Shown piece after piece: positions 53,318 through 62,426 of a stretch of DNA of 64,000 bases. The stretch is from an uncultured Eubacterium sp. (lineage in GTDB: Bacteria > Bacillota > Clostridia > Oscillospirales > Acutalibacteraceae). Positions within the stretch are counted from its first letter, which is position 1. The number at the start of each line of letters is the position of its first letter. Under the pieces are notes generated by a model. The model worked only from the letters and a program-made list of their open reading frames with translations. It had not been told where the DNA came from and ran no database searches. The stretch covers positions 1 through 64,000 of the forward strand of contig NZ_CAKTGT010000003.1 in NCBI RefSeq assembly GCF_934561735.1, given 5' to 3'. Position numbers and translations under genes: made by a program.

Positions 53318-54031
53318 TTATACATTAATTTTTTGCTTTTTGTCATTATGTTTTTTATAAATGATTGCACACACTCCCGAAACAGCCGCTGTCAAAACAA
53401 ATATAATCACAGCGGATTTTATGTTGTTGTTCATCAATTCGTTGCCACAAACAGTTGATGTGATTATTGACGGAATTCGTGCAATTGTTGTTATTGCAAA
53501 GAACCTGAACAAATTAATATCGGTTGCCGAAACGATATATGTAAAAATGTCTTTTGGTGTTCCGGGGATAAGATAAAATATCCACAAAAAGAGATTTTGA
53601 TTATCTGTATCACTCAAAACCCTTAGCTGTTTTATTTGCTCTTCATTTACAAAAGCACCGATGAACGCTTGTCCAAACACTTTTGAAAGAAAGACGATTA
53701 CAAGCGAACCTATAAATGTGCCGATTGAGCAATAAAGAAGCCCTCCCCAAGTGCCAAAAGCGTAGCCTGACGCAATCTCCAACGGTTCGGCAGGTATAAT
53801 CTTAATCACTGTTTGAAATGCACGAATAAAGATAAACACAACCGCACTGAAACTCTTGTATTGTGACAGCCAAGCGTCAAAACTTTTTGTATCGGATACG
53901 AATTCGGTCAGCTGTTTGCCAACGGTAAAATACACCGCCAAAAACAAAGCGACAAGAAAAGCAAATGCCACACCATAAATTATGCAAACATTTTTCGGAG
54001 GGACTTTGAAGTATTTTTTAAGCAGTTTCAT
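53318..54031 (-). CDS. TVP38/TMEM64 (DedA-superfamily) membrane protein
   Basis: A 237-residue integral membrane protein. VTT-domain signatures: a central FIFIRAFQTVIKIIPAEPLEIASGYAFG loop and WGGLLYCSIGTFIGS, then LIPGTPKDIFTYIVSATDI and IARIPSIITSTVCGN. Six or so membrane helices. VTT proteins have been linked to lipid scrambling. I chose ATG 54031 (7 nt after GAGGAGG); 54034 is also possible. It overlaps the GT8 gene's 3' end by 14 bp, so translation is coupled. Confidence 0.85.
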   Translation of the reverse strand: MKLLKKYFKVPPKNVCIIYGVAFAFLVALFLAVYFTVGKQLTEFVSDTKSFDAWLSQYKSFSAVVFIFIRAFQTVIKIIPAEPLEIASGYAFGTWGGLLYCSIGTFIGSLVIVFLSKVFGQAFIGAFVNEEQIKQLRVLSDTDNQNLFLWIFYLIPGTPKDIFTYIVSATDINLFRFFAITTIARIPSIITSTVCGNELMNNNIKSAVIIFVLTAAVSGVCAIIYKKHNDKKQKINV

Positions 54032-54854
54032 CATAATACCTCCTCGGTTGCAGGATTGGCATACGATTATAATAATGCCAATAGCCGTCCAACATACCTT
54101 TGTATCCGCTTTTCCACGGTTTGTACTTGCCGTTGAAGTGAATAATATCCGTATGTTCATTTGCATATTCCATTGCTCTTTCAAGAGGCATTTTCTTCAA
54201 AAGTCGTGCAAAGCAACGCTCATCAAGATTGATTACATATTCATCATAAAGACCGATTAAGCCATCATACATAATGTTGATTACATCTTGGTCGGCAAGG
54301 AACAAGATTGATTTTTTCTTTTTGATGATTTCAAACACCCTGTCTGCCGAAAAAACCTTTCGCATAAGGTCAAGATTAAACAGCATTATACCGGCGTTGA
54401 CATATCTTTTTGATTTTTTGATACCAAGTCTTTTTCTGTTCCACGAATCCATAGCACCATCAAAATGCTTTGCGGCAATCAAAACATTGCCGTTAAAATC
54501 GGATTTATAAAAATCATCAAGACGGTTGATAACCACGGTGTCGGGATCGATATACAAAATTCTATCAAGGTTGCTTGGCAAAAGCTCACTTGCAAAAATC
54601 CTATAATAAGTTTCTTTAGAAATTCGTTTGCAAGTCGGAGCAGAATCAAACAACGAATTGTCAACCTTTATAGGATGAAATTTGATATTTGTATTTTTTG
54701 TCACCGAGTTAATTTCCCTAAAATCCGCAATGGTAAGCGAAGAATGAACAATATACAAATCAATCCTTGTTCCCTCGTTTGAACAAGCAATTGATTTAAG
54801 CATTGTGCACAACGGCAAAACATAACCGCTGTTAAGAGTTACTAACATATTCAT
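54018..54854 (-). CDS. Glycosyltransferase family 8 protein
   Basis: About 278 residues. Starts MNMLVTLNSGYVLPLCTML, then YYRIFASELLP and DPDTVV, whose D-x-D binds Mn and the UDP-sugar, AGIMLFNLD, and HFNGKYKPWKSG near the end, all GT8 (LgtC/GspA) marks. It transfers glucose or galactose, possibly to a surface glycan or lipid, fitting the membrane genes around it. ATG 54854 is 8 nt after GGAG; the GTG 54860 is too close to the site. Confidence 0.88.
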   Translation of the reverse strand: MNMLVTLNSGYVLPLCTMLKSIACSNEGTRIDLYIVHSSLTIADFREINSVTKNTNIKFHPIKVDNSLFDSAPTCKRISKETYYRIFASELLPSNLDRILYIDPDTVVINRLDDFYKSDFNGNVLIAAKHFDGAMDSWNRKRLGIKKSKRYVNAGIMLFNLDLMRKVFSADRVFEIIKKKKSILFLADQDVINIMYDGLIGLYDEYVINLDERCFARLLKKMPLERAMEYANEHTDIIHFNGKYKPWKSGYKGMLDGYWHYYNRMPILQPRRYYDETA

Positions 54855-55110
54855 ATCCACATCTCCTCAATTCACAAATAAATAAGAATAAAGCCACCTA
54901 AATCGGCAGAAAAGTCATTACCCTTTATGTTCTAAAGTTTAACATTGCTTTTTTCATATTGTGTTAAAGAAAAGGAAAAAACTTATAAAGAATCTTAAAA
55001 AAGAATAAACAAATTTCACCTTTTCTTTAATATTAAGAATACAACACGGAAATTAATTTTTGGTGACATGTTCAATTACAATAATGTAAGAATATATTTT
55101 TAAACGCACA
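54855..55110. other. Intergenic region with a long inverted repeat
   Basis: No gene seen. A perfect 12-bp inverted repeat (54964-54975 and 55019-55030; TTAAAGAAAAGG and its complement) spans a 43-bp AT-rich centre. It may form a stem in a transcript or be a regulatory site of the GT8 gene. Nothing else recognisable. Confidence 0.4.
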
Positions 55111-55136
55111 AAATCCCCGGATTACTCCGGGGATTT
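55111..55136 (-). terminator. Terminator of pckG
   Basis: Perfect 10-bp stem AAATCCCCGG (55111-55120) with CCGGGGATTT (55127-55136), 6-nt loop, weak T tail (TTTTG). Confidence 0.82.
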
Positions 55137-55163
55137 CAATTAATCAATATTTTCGATTAGGAA

Positions 55164-56945
55164 TTAGTCTTTGAGTGCAGCCTTTACAGATGCAAGTTCG
55201 TCTGCAAGCTCCTTAGGAAGCCTATCGCCAAACTTAGCGTAAAGTTCATCAACACCCTTGAGTTCTTCTTCCCAAGCGTCCTTATCAACATCAAGAATCT
55301 TGTCAACTTCTTCTTCAGTCATATCAAGACCTTCAAGGTTGATATCCTTAGCATAAGGAAGATAACCGATAGCTGTTTCCTGAGCGTCAACCTTACCTTC
55401 GCAACGGTCGATAATCCAGTCAAGAACTCTGAAGTTATCACCGAATCCAGGCCACAAGAAGTTGCCGTCTTCATCCTTACGGAACCAGTTAACATTGAAG
55501 ATTTTAGGAGCCTTATCCTCATCGAGAGTTTCGCCGATTTCAATCCAGTGCTTCCAATAGTCACCCATATTATAACCGCAGAAAGGAAGCATAGCCATAG
55601 GGTCACGACGAACTACGCCGACAGCACCTGTAGCGGCAGCTGTTGTTTCAGAACCCATAATTGAACCTACGAATACACCGTTGTTCCAGCTCTTTGACTG
55701 ATATACAAGCGGAGTGAGCTTTTCACGACGACCGCCGAATACGAAAGCAGAAATCGGAACACCGTTTGGATTGTCGAATTCTGATGAGAGGCAAGGGCAG
55801 TTTGCTGTAGGAGCAGTAAATCTTGAGTTTGGATGAGCACCCTTTTCTGTTGATGTTTGACCGTTCCAAGGATTACCCTTCCAGTCAATAGCATTTGCAG
55901 GCGGATTCTTATCAAGACCTTCCCACCAAACAGTGTTGTTGTCAAGGTTGTGAGCAACGTTTGTAAAGATTGTGCCCTTCATTGTTGACTTAAGAGCGTT
56001 AGGATTTGACTTCATATTTGTACCCGGAGCAACGCCGAAGAAGCCGTTTTCAGGGTTGATAGCATAAAGTCTTCCGTCCGGACCCTTCTTAATCCAAGCG
56101 ATATCATCGCCTACTGTCCAAATCTTGTAGCCCTTATTTCTGTATCCTTCAGGTGGGATAAGCATTGCAAGGTTTGTCTTACCGCAAGCTGACGGGAATG
56201 CTGCACAGATGTACTTGATTTCGCCGTTTGGCTTTTCAAGACCGAGGATGAGCATATGCTCTGCCTGCCAGCCTTCATTCTTACCGAGATATGAAGCAAT
56301 ACGAAGAGCGAAGCACTTCTTACCGAGAAGTACATTACCGCCGTATGCAGAGTTAACAGAGATAATAGTATTGTCTTCAGGGAACTGAACAATCCATCTG
56401 TTTTCAGGGTCTACATTACATTTGCAGTGCATACCGCGAACCCAGTCGTTGCTGTCGCCCAATACATCGAGAACCTTTGCACCGACTCTTGTCATAATGT
56501 TCATGTTAAGAACAACATAGATTGAGTCTGTGATTTCGATACCGATTTTAGCAAGAGGAGAACCTACAGGACCCATTGAATAAGGGATGATGTACATTGT
56601 TCTGCCTTCGTAAGAACCTGCCGCAATTTTGTAAAGCATATCGTATGCCTTGTCAGGAGCCATCCAGTGGTTTGTAGGACCGGCATCCTCTTCCTTTGTT
56701 GTACAGATAAGAGTACGGTCCTCTACACGGGCAACATCGTTCTCTGCTGTTCTGTGAAGATAGCAATCAGGAAGAAGCTCTTCGTTAAGCTTAATCATTT
56801 CGCCTGTTTCAACAGCTTCAGCCTTAAGAGCGTCGATTTGCTCCTTTGAACCGTCAATCCATACAATTTTTGAAGGCTTCAAAAGTTCAACTTTTTCGTC
56901 GAGCCAAGCAAGTAAAGATGGATTCTTTGTGAGTTTTGATTCCAT
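55164..56945 (-). CDS. pckG: Phosphoenolpyruvate carboxykinase (GTP)
   Basis: A 593-residue enzyme of the GTP-dependent class, making PEP from oxaloacetate or the reverse. Kinase-1a loop FPSACGKTNLAML with the hyper-reactive Cys (about 250), YGGNVLLGKKCFALR, the metal Asp in VGDDIAWIKK, FNVNWFR. In anaerobes it commonly runs toward oxaloacetate and succinate/propionate or forms PEP from oxaloacetate. The ATP-type enzyme lacks these features. Its own consensus promoter is upstream. Confidence 0.96.
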   Translation of the reverse strand: MESKLTKNPSLLAWLDEKVELLKPSKIVWIDGSKEQIDALKAEAVETGEMIKLNEELLPDCYLHRTAENDVARVEDRTLICTTKEEDAGPTNHWMAPDKAYDMLYKIAAGSYEGRTMYIIPYSMGPVGSPLAKIGIEITDSIYVVLNMNIMTRVGAKVLDVLGDSNDWVRGMHCKCNVDPENRWIVQFPEDNTIISVNSAYGGNVLLGKKCFALRIASYLGKNEGWQAEHMLILGLEKPNGEIKYICAAFPSACGKTNLAMLIPPEGYRNKGYKIWTVGDDIAWIKKGPDGRLYAINPENGFFGVAPGTNMKSNPNALKSTMKGTIFTNVAHNLDNNTVWWEGLDKNPPANAIDWKGNPWNGQTSTEKGAHPNSRFTAPTANCPCLSSEFDNPNGVPISAFVFGGRREKLTPLVYQSKSWNNGVFVGSIMGSETTAAATGAVGVVRRDPMAMLPFCGYNMGDYWKHWIEIGETLDEDKAPKIFNVNWFRKDEDGNFLWPGFGDNFRVLDWIIDRCEGKVDAQETAIGYLPYAKDINLEGLDMTEEEVDKILDVDKDAWEEELKGVDELYAKFGDRLPKELADELASVKAALKD

Positions 56946-57034
56946 AATCTATTCTCCTTTATATAATTTACATTTGGTCTGTGGCTTTTCAGCCTAAAAT
57001 CAGTTACAGTAACGCATACTGATTTGTTAGTATG

Positions 57035-57063
57035 ATTATACTTATAATTGAATTAAATTTCAA
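57035..57063 (-). promoter_or_regulatory. Promoter of pckG
   Basis: Minus strand TTGAAA (57058-57063), 17-bp spacer, TATAAT (57035-57040), about 90 bp before the start. The leader between has no recognised regulatory RNA. Confidence 0.75.
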
Positions 57064-57124
57064 TAGAAAAAAGCAAAATTCATTAATTTGTCACATTAAT
57101 CCGTTTCAAATTGACAATTTTTTG

Positions 57125-58138
57125 TCAATATTGTAAATCATCAAGCGGCATAGTGGCATAAGCGTTTAAGTTTTCCTTTGCAACGGTACCTGCTTTATAT
57201 TCATAATAGCCTTGTGAAGCAATCATTGCTGCATTGTCGCCGCAATATTTAAGTTCCGGCAAATATAAATTCCAACCGTGCTTATCGCAGTTTTTCTTTG
57301 CTTCGGCTCTGAGCTTGCTGTTTGCCGAAACTCCGCCGGCAATTACAAGTTTATTATAACCGAAATTTTCCGCCGCACTCTCAAAATGCGAAAGTAAAAG
57401 GTCAACAACACTTTTTTGAAAAGACGCCGCCAAATCTGCAATATTGATTTCTTCATTTTTCTGTTTTGCGTTATGTATTATATTGATAACGGCGGTTTTA
57501 AGACCCGAAAACGAATAATCGTAAGGTGCATCGTGAATTTTCGGCACGGGGAACTTAAAAGCGTTTTCATCTCCGCTCGGCGACAGCTTGTCAATACTGA
57601 TACCGCCGGGATATTCAAGTCCCATGGTTCTGCCGGCTTTGTCGAGTGCTTCGCCTGCCGCATCGTCACGGGTTTTGCCGATAACTTCAAAATCGGTATA
57701 GGATTTTACGGCAACTATATGGCTGTGACCTCCGCTGACAACAAGGCACAAAAACGGCGGCTCAATGTCGCTTGAAATGTAATTTGATGCAATATGTCCT
57801 CTTAAATGATGAACCGGAACAAGCGGTGTACCTGTGGCGGTTGCAAGACCTTTTGCAAAATTAACCCCTACAAGAAGTGAACCGATAAGACCCGGGGCAT
57901 AAGTAACAGCTATTGCATCAATGTCATCCATAGTGCAACCTGCCTGTGACAGGGCTTCTTCAACAACGCCGCTGATACTCTCGGCGTGTCGGCGAGATGC
58001 GATTTCCGGCACAACGCCGCCGTACAGTTTATGCTCCTCCAAAGAGGTTGCTATTATATTTGACAACACCTTGCGTCCGTCTTCAACCACCGAAGCGGCA
58101 GTTTCGTCGCAAGAACTTTCTATTCCTAAAATTTTCAT
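57125..58138 (-). CDS. tsaD: tRNA N6-threonylcarbamoyladenosine (t6A) transferase
   Basis: A 337-residue ASKHA-fold protein. MKILGIESSCDETAAS start, metal His111 and His115 in HHLRGH, GGHSH, DDAAGEALDKAGR and GVSANS. It finishes t6A37 on ANN-decoding tRNAs with TsaB and TsaE, not in this window. It lies next to rimI, a common pairing. Confidence 0.97.
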   Translation of the reverse strand: MKILGIESSCDETAASVVEDGRKVLSNIIATSLEEHKLYGGVVPEIASRRHAESISGVVEEALSQAGCTMDDIDAIAVTYAPGLIGSLLVGVNFAKGLATATGTPLVPVHHLRGHIASNYISSDIEPPFLCLVVSGGHSHIVAVKSYTDFEVIGKTRDDAAGEALDKAGRTMGLEYPGGISIDKLSPSGDENAFKFPVPKIHDAPYDYSFSGLKTAVINIIHNAKQKNEEINIADLAASFQKSVVDLLLSHFESAAENFGYNKLVIAGGVSANSKLRAEAKKNCDKHGWNLYLPELKYCGDNAAMIASQGYYEYKAGTVAKENLNAYATMPLDDLQY

Positions 58139-58148
58139 TTATTTATCC

Positions 58149-58889
58149 TCATAAATGTTTTTGTATATCCTCAATATGTTTTTTCTTAACCTCATTACTA
58201 AATTGGGTAAGTGGATACAATGTTTTATATAATTCTTCAATTTTTTCATATGTTAAAAAAGATTTAACTTTACAATACTTTTTAACAAGCAACGGTAATT
58301 TTTCTCTTTTTATAACCACTGCTTCATTTGAACTGAGTTCTAACTTTTTTAATTCACATCTGTTTGAAAAAACGACTACAGAAAAGATCGGAACATTTTC
58401 TAAATCATCGCCAAGCACTTCCTGCAAACATTCGATATGAAGTTTATTTTGCATTATGGGATTTAAAAACTTTTCTTTCTTTGCTTTTTTACCTTTACCT
58501 TGCGGTAAAGTTTGAGTCCAAGTTTTATATTTTTCATTACCGAAAATCCAACCGCTATAATTTTTACTTTCAAAAACAAATATTCCCTGATAGCAAATCA
58601 TAATTACATCGATTTCTGTTGTTTCTCCGCTTTCCCCTTTTGGCAAATATGTATTGAACAAAAAGCGAGCACCCTGCTTTTCGTATTTTCGCAAACATTT
58701 GTATATTCTGTATTCACCTTGAGCACCAACATCATTTAATACTTTGAATGCTGATTTTTTGGTGTCTTTACGGTAAGTAGAAGTAAAATATAAAATATAT
58801 TTAGGAAGCAAATATACAGCGAAAAATACGACAAGAAAAATTAAACCTAATCTTATAAACAGACTGATTTCAGTATATAAAAAGTCCAT
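58149..58889 (-). CDS. NERD-domain membrane protein
   Basis: A 246-residue protein with one N-terminal membrane helix (about 10-32) and a NERD domain (about 55-170): GAQGEYRIYKCL, EIDVIMICYQGIFVFESKNYSGWIFG. NERD is related to the Holliday-resolvase/restriction-type fold with an E-x-K pair here seen as FESK. Function unknown; inserted between rimI and tsaD, which are usually adjacent. Confidence 0.85.
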   Translation of the reverse strand: MDFLYTEISLFIRLGLIFLVVFFAVYLLPKYILYFTSTYRKDTKKSAFKVLNDVGAQGEYRIYKCLRKYEKQGARFLFNTYLPKGESGETTEIDVIMICYQGIFVFESKNYSGWIFGNEKYKTWTQTLPQGKGKKAKKEKFLNPIMQNKLHIECLQEVLGDDLENVPIFSVVVFSNRCELKKLELSSNEAVVIKREKLPLLVKKYCKVKSFLTYEKIEELYKTLYPLTQFSNEVKKKHIEDIQKHL

Positions 58890-58891
58890 AA

Positions 58892-59320
58892 CTATTCCTC
58901 AAATTTATGCGTCATTATTATTGCATTTTCCGTAGGGTCGGTGTAAAAATTAGGGCGGATGCCGACATTTTTAAATCCGCATTTTGTGTAAAGCGATATT
59001 GCCGGGAGATTGCTCTCTCTAACCTCAAGGGTGATGAACGACATATTGTTTTTCATCTGTTCCCTTACCAACGCTTCGGCGATGCCCTGCTTGCGATATT
59101 CGGGCAGAACGGCAACATTTGTTACATACCCCTCACCGCCGAAAATCTGAAGTCCCATATATCCCGCAACATTTCCGTCAACCGTTGCAACAAGAAAATG
59201 TGATGTATCAAGACCGATTTGATTTTTTAAATCCTCCCTGCTCCACGGATGTGCGAAGCAGGTTTTTTCTGTTTTTTCAACACCGTCAAGGTGCTTTTCT
59301 TCAAACTTTTCTATATTCAT
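58892..59320 (-). CDS. rimI: Ribosomal protein S18 alanine N-acetyltransferase (GNAT)
   Basis: A 142-residue GNAT enzyme. FAHPWSREDL, acetyl-CoA loop VLPEYRKQGIAEALV, then LEVRESNLPAISLYTKCGF. Acetylates the N-terminus of S18. ATG 59320 was chosen for domain fit; no clear Shine-Dalgarno lies in front, because a palindromic repeat (59329-59352) occupies the leader. Confidence 0.9.
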   Translation of the reverse strand: MNIEKFEEKHLDGVEKTEKTCFAHPWSREDLKNQIGLDTSHFLVATVDGNVAGYMGLQIFGGEGYVTNVAVLPEYRKQGIAEALVREQMKNNMSFITLEVRESNLPAISLYTKCGFKNVGIRPNFYTDPTENAIIMTHKFEE

Positions 59321-59328
59321 AATTATTT

Positions 59329-59352
59329 CGGGAGAATGATATTCTCCCCTAC
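59329..59352. repeat. Variant type B palindrome between polA and rimI
   Basis: GGGAGAATGATATTCTCCC with CCTAC after it. Both arms differ from type B by a compensatory G-C to A-T change. It sits 9 bp upstream of the rimI start and 20 bp downstream of polA. Confidence 0.8.
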
Positions 59353-59372
59353 AATCGTTTTTATTTGGTAAT

Positions 59373-61964
59373 TTAATGTGCGGTGTACCAATCCTTGCCG
59401 ATTGCACCGTCTGCACGGAGTTTAACTTTCATTTGACAAGCATTTTCCATTTCCTCGGTTACGATTTCAAGCACCTTTTTTGAATCGGCTTCGCTTGTTT
59501 CAACAATAAGTTCATCGTGCACCTGCAAAATCAGGCGAGCGTCAAGTTTTTCATCGTCAAGTCTCTTATCAACCTTAATCATTGCGATTTTGATAATATC
59601 GGCTGCTGTGCCCTGAATAGGCATATTTCTTGCGATTCGCTCGCCTGCCGCCTTAACCATATGGTTGGTTGCGTTGAGTTCAGGCAAATATCTGCGACGC
59701 TTAAACAAAGTTTCGCTGTAGCCTTTTTCTTTTGCAAGGTCAATCACATGGGTCATATACTTGTTTACTCCGCTGTAAGTTGCAAGGTAATTGTCGATAT
59801 ATTCCTGTGCCTCCTTGCGTGAAACACCGATATCTTTTGCAAGGCTGAACGCACCGATGCCATAAACGATACCGAAATTGACAGCCTTTGCAGATGAACG
59901 CATTTGCTTTGTAACAAACTCCTCGGGCATATTAAACACCTGAGCGGCGGTTGAAGTATGAATATCCGCACCGCTGTTGAAAGCGTTAATCATATTTTCA
60001 TCGTTTGCAAGGTCGGCAAGAACGCGAAGTTCAATCTGGCTGTAATCGGCATCAACAAGCACATCACCGTCTTTGGCAATGAAAAATTTTCGCATTTCTC
60101 TGCCGAGTTCGGTGCGAATAGGAATGTTTTGCAAATTCGGTTCAAGTGACGAAATTCTGCCTGTTCGAGTTTCCACCTGATTAAACGAAGTGTGAATTCT
60201 GCCGTCTGATTGAATAGCCTTTAGCAAGCCTTCGCAATAAGTTGACTTCAATTTTGTAAGTGTTCTGTATTCCAAAATGCAGTTGATAACCGGATTTTCG
60301 TTACGCAAGCCCTCAAGAACTTCTGCATTTGTTGAATAGCCGCTCTTTGTCTTTTTCTTACACGGCAAGCCTAAATCTTCAAAAAGTGCAACTCCCAACT
60401 GCTTTGGTGAATTGATATTGAATTCGTGACCGACAAAGCCGTAAATCATCTCTGTAAGTTCATCAATTCGTGTTGACAGCCTTTTGCCGAAATCCTCAAT
60501 GCCCTGCTTATCAACAGCAAAGCCCTCGATTTCCATTTTTGCAAGAACCCGTGCAAGAGGAAGTTCGATTGTATTGAGAAGTTCTGTTTGATTTGCTTCT
60601 TCAAGAAGCGAATTTGTCTTTTCAAAAAGCGGCATAAGAACCGAAGCATTAACCACTCTTTCATCACTGCCGCCGAGAGAGTTTTTATATTCCGGAGCAG
60701 CAACGCCGTACTCCATGCAAAGATGGTCGATTGAATAATTGTTATCTGACGGTTTGAGAAGATATGCCGAAAGCATAAGGTCGCCGCAGACATTTTTACA
60801 CTCAACGCCTAATTCTTTTGCAAGGCGGTGAGAATATTTTGAATTATAGGTGTACTTTTCGCAATTTTCATTTTCAAAAAAATTGCGAACAAAATACTTG
60901 AACTCGGGAGTTTCGCTCGGCATAACGATAATTTGGTCGCCAAATGCAAAATACAAATCAGTCACCGAATTGTCTACAATTTCAGGATAATAATAAGCAT
61001 CATTGTTGCCGATTTTTTCAAGCAAATAATCGGCGTCAACGCAAGTTAATCTTTCAAGTTCACGAGGTACAACTTCCTCTTCGGCAGTTGCAACAACCGC
61101 ATCGTTTGCGTTGAGGTTGAATTTATCCATAAGGCTGAAAAGTTCAAGTCTTGCAAATTCAGCTGCAGCGGCTTTTTTGTCACCGTCATTAAGTTTGTAT
61201 TCGCTAATATCGGTATTAATCGGTGCATCGGTTACAATCTCACCGAGTTTTAATGAAAGATAGGCATTTTCTTTATCATTTTTAAGTTTGTTGCGAACGC
61301 CCTCTTTAATATCAATGGTATCAATATTCTCATAAATATTATCAACAGTCTTAAAACGAGAAATAAGGTCAAGTGCAGTCTTTGGACCTACGCCCTGAAC
61401 GCCCGGAATATTATCGGAGCTGTCGCCCTGCAAAGCCTTTACCTGAATAAGGTCAATAGGTTGAACGCCGTATTCTTCAAATATTGCCTTTTCATCCATA
61501 ATATCGGTGCTTTTTGTTCTTGCAAGGAGCACCTTAACGCCGTCATGAGCAAGTTGCAAGCTGTCTCTGTCGCCTGTTGCAAGATAGCAAGCGTCGCCGT
61601 TTTCTCTGCAAACTCTTGCAAATGTTCCGAGAATATCATCGGCTTCCCAGCCCTCACATTCTACGGTTTTAATGCCTAAGAGGTGCAAAATATTCTTAAG
61701 CACAGGCATTTGAGAGCGAAGTTCATCGGGCATAGCGTGTCTGCCGGCTTTGTATTCATCATACATTTTATGCCTAAAAGTCGGTGCGTGCAAATCAAAA
61801 GCAACTGAAACCGCATCGGGCTTGCACATATCCTCAAAGCGAAGCATCATATTTAAAAATCCGTATATTGCATTGGTATAATCGCCGTTTTTTGTAGTCA
61901 AAAGTTTTATGCCGTAAAACGCACGATTTATTATACTGTTGCCGTCAAGAACCAATAAAGTCAT
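59373..61964 (-). CDS. polA: DNA polymerase I
   Basis: An 863-residue family A polymerase. 5'-nuclease domain about 1-290 (LVLDGNSIINRAFYGI, LATGDRDSLQL, QALQGDSSDNIPGV), a degenerate 3'-5' exonuclease region about 320-450 lacking the DxE pair, and polymerase with DADYSQIELRVLADLA, KAVNFGIVYGIGAF and LQVHDELIVE. Used in replication and repair. Length normal for Firmicutes. Confidence 0.97.
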   Translation of the reverse strand: MTLLVLDGNSIINRAFYGIKLLTTKNGDYTNAIYGFLNMMLRFEDMCKPDAVSVAFDLHAPTFRHKMYDEYKAGRHAMPDELRSQMPVLKNILHLLGIKTVECEGWEADDILGTFARVCRENGDACYLATGDRDSLQLAHDGVKVLLARTKSTDIMDEKAIFEEYGVQPIDLIQVKALQGDSSDNIPGVQGVGPKTALDLISRFKTVDNIYENIDTIDIKEGVRNKLKNDKENAYLSLKLGEIVTDAPINTDISEYKLNDGDKKAAAAEFARLELFSLMDKFNLNANDAVVATAEEEVVPRELERLTCVDADYLLEKIGNNDAYYYPEIVDNSVTDLYFAFGDQIIVMPSETPEFKYFVRNFFENENCEKYTYNSKYSHRLAKELGVECKNVCGDLMLSAYLLKPSDNNYSIDHLCMEYGVAAPEYKNSLGGSDERVVNASVLMPLFEKTNSLLEEANQTELLNTIELPLARVLAKMEIEGFAVDKQGIEDFGKRLSTRIDELTEMIYGFVGHEFNINSPKQLGVALFEDLGLPCKKKTKSGYSTNAEVLEGLRNENPVINCILEYRTLTKLKSTYCEGLLKAIQSDGRIHTSFNQVETRTGRISSLEPNLQNIPIRTELGREMRKFFIAKDGDVLVDADYSQIELRVLADLANDENMINAFNSGADIHTSTAAQVFNMPEEFVTKQMRSSAKAVNFGIVYGIGAFSLAKDIGVSRKEAQEYIDNYLATYSGVNKYMTHVIDLAKEKGYSETLFKRRRYLPELNATNHMVKAAGERIARNMPIQGTAADIIKIAMIKVDKRLDDEKLDARLILQVHDELIVETSEADSKKVLEIVTEEMENACQMKVKLRADGAIGKDWYTAH

Positions 61965-61993
61965 AACAATACCTCAATAAATTAATTCATATT

Positions 61994-62022
61994 ATTATAC
62001 CACAAACAAGGCTTTAATACAA
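61994..62022 (-). promoter_or_regulatory. Promoter of polA
   Basis: Minus strand TTGTAT (62017-62022), 17-bp spacer, TATAAT (61994-61999), 30 bp before the start codon. Confidence 0.7.
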
Positions 62023-62027
62023 GAAAA

Positions 62028-62057
62028 AGCACCCAAGTAAATCAATACTTGAGTGCT
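62028..62057 (-). terminator. Terminator after rplQ
   Basis: AGCACTCAAGTA pairs with TACTTGGGTGCT (one G-T pair), followed by TTTTCTT. It ends the rpsD-rpoA-rplQ transcript. Confidence 0.85.
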
Positions 62058-62070
62058 GTATGCTTTTTAA

Positions 62071-62412
62071 TTAAACAAGTTCAATAATGCACATTTCTGC
62101 GGCATCGCCTCTGCGAGGACCTGTTTTAATTATACGAGTGTAACCACCGTTTTTATCTTCATACTTTGGAGCAATTTCATCAAAAAGCTTTTTAACAACA
62201 TCTTCCTTAGTAACATAAGCAAGAGCCTGTCTTCTTGAGTGAAGTGTGTTCTCCTTGCCGAGAGTAATCATTCTGTCGGCCATAGCACGAACTTCTTTAG
62301 CTCTAGTAACGGTTGTTTCAATTCTGCCGTTTTCAAGAAGATAAGTAACCAATCCTCTAAGCATAGCCTGTCTGTGGTCGGTAGGACGACCGAGTTTTCT
62401 GCTACCTGGCAT
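62071..62412 (-). CDS. rplQ: 50S ribosomal protein L17
   Basis: A 113-residue ribosomal protein: MPGSRKLGRPTDHRQAMLRG, LLENGRIETT, ARAKEVRAMADRMITLGK and a C-terminal tail GPRRGDAAEMCIIELV. Last gene of the rpsD-rpoA-rplQ block; a terminator follows. Good AGGAGGG site. Confidence 0.98.
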   Translation of the reverse strand: MPGSRKLGRPTDHRQAMLRGLVTYLLENGRIETTVTRAKEVRAMADRMITLGKENTLHSRRQALAYVTKEDVVKKLFDEIAPKYEDKNGGYTRIIKTGPRRGDAAEMCIIELV

Positions 62413-62426
62413 TGAAATTCCCTCCT

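Noticed and set aside
57110..57129. ATTGACA-N6-TGTCAAT repeat overlapping the tsaD stop
   Set aside because: AT-rich dyad without T tract; could be chance, and terminator function is doubtful.
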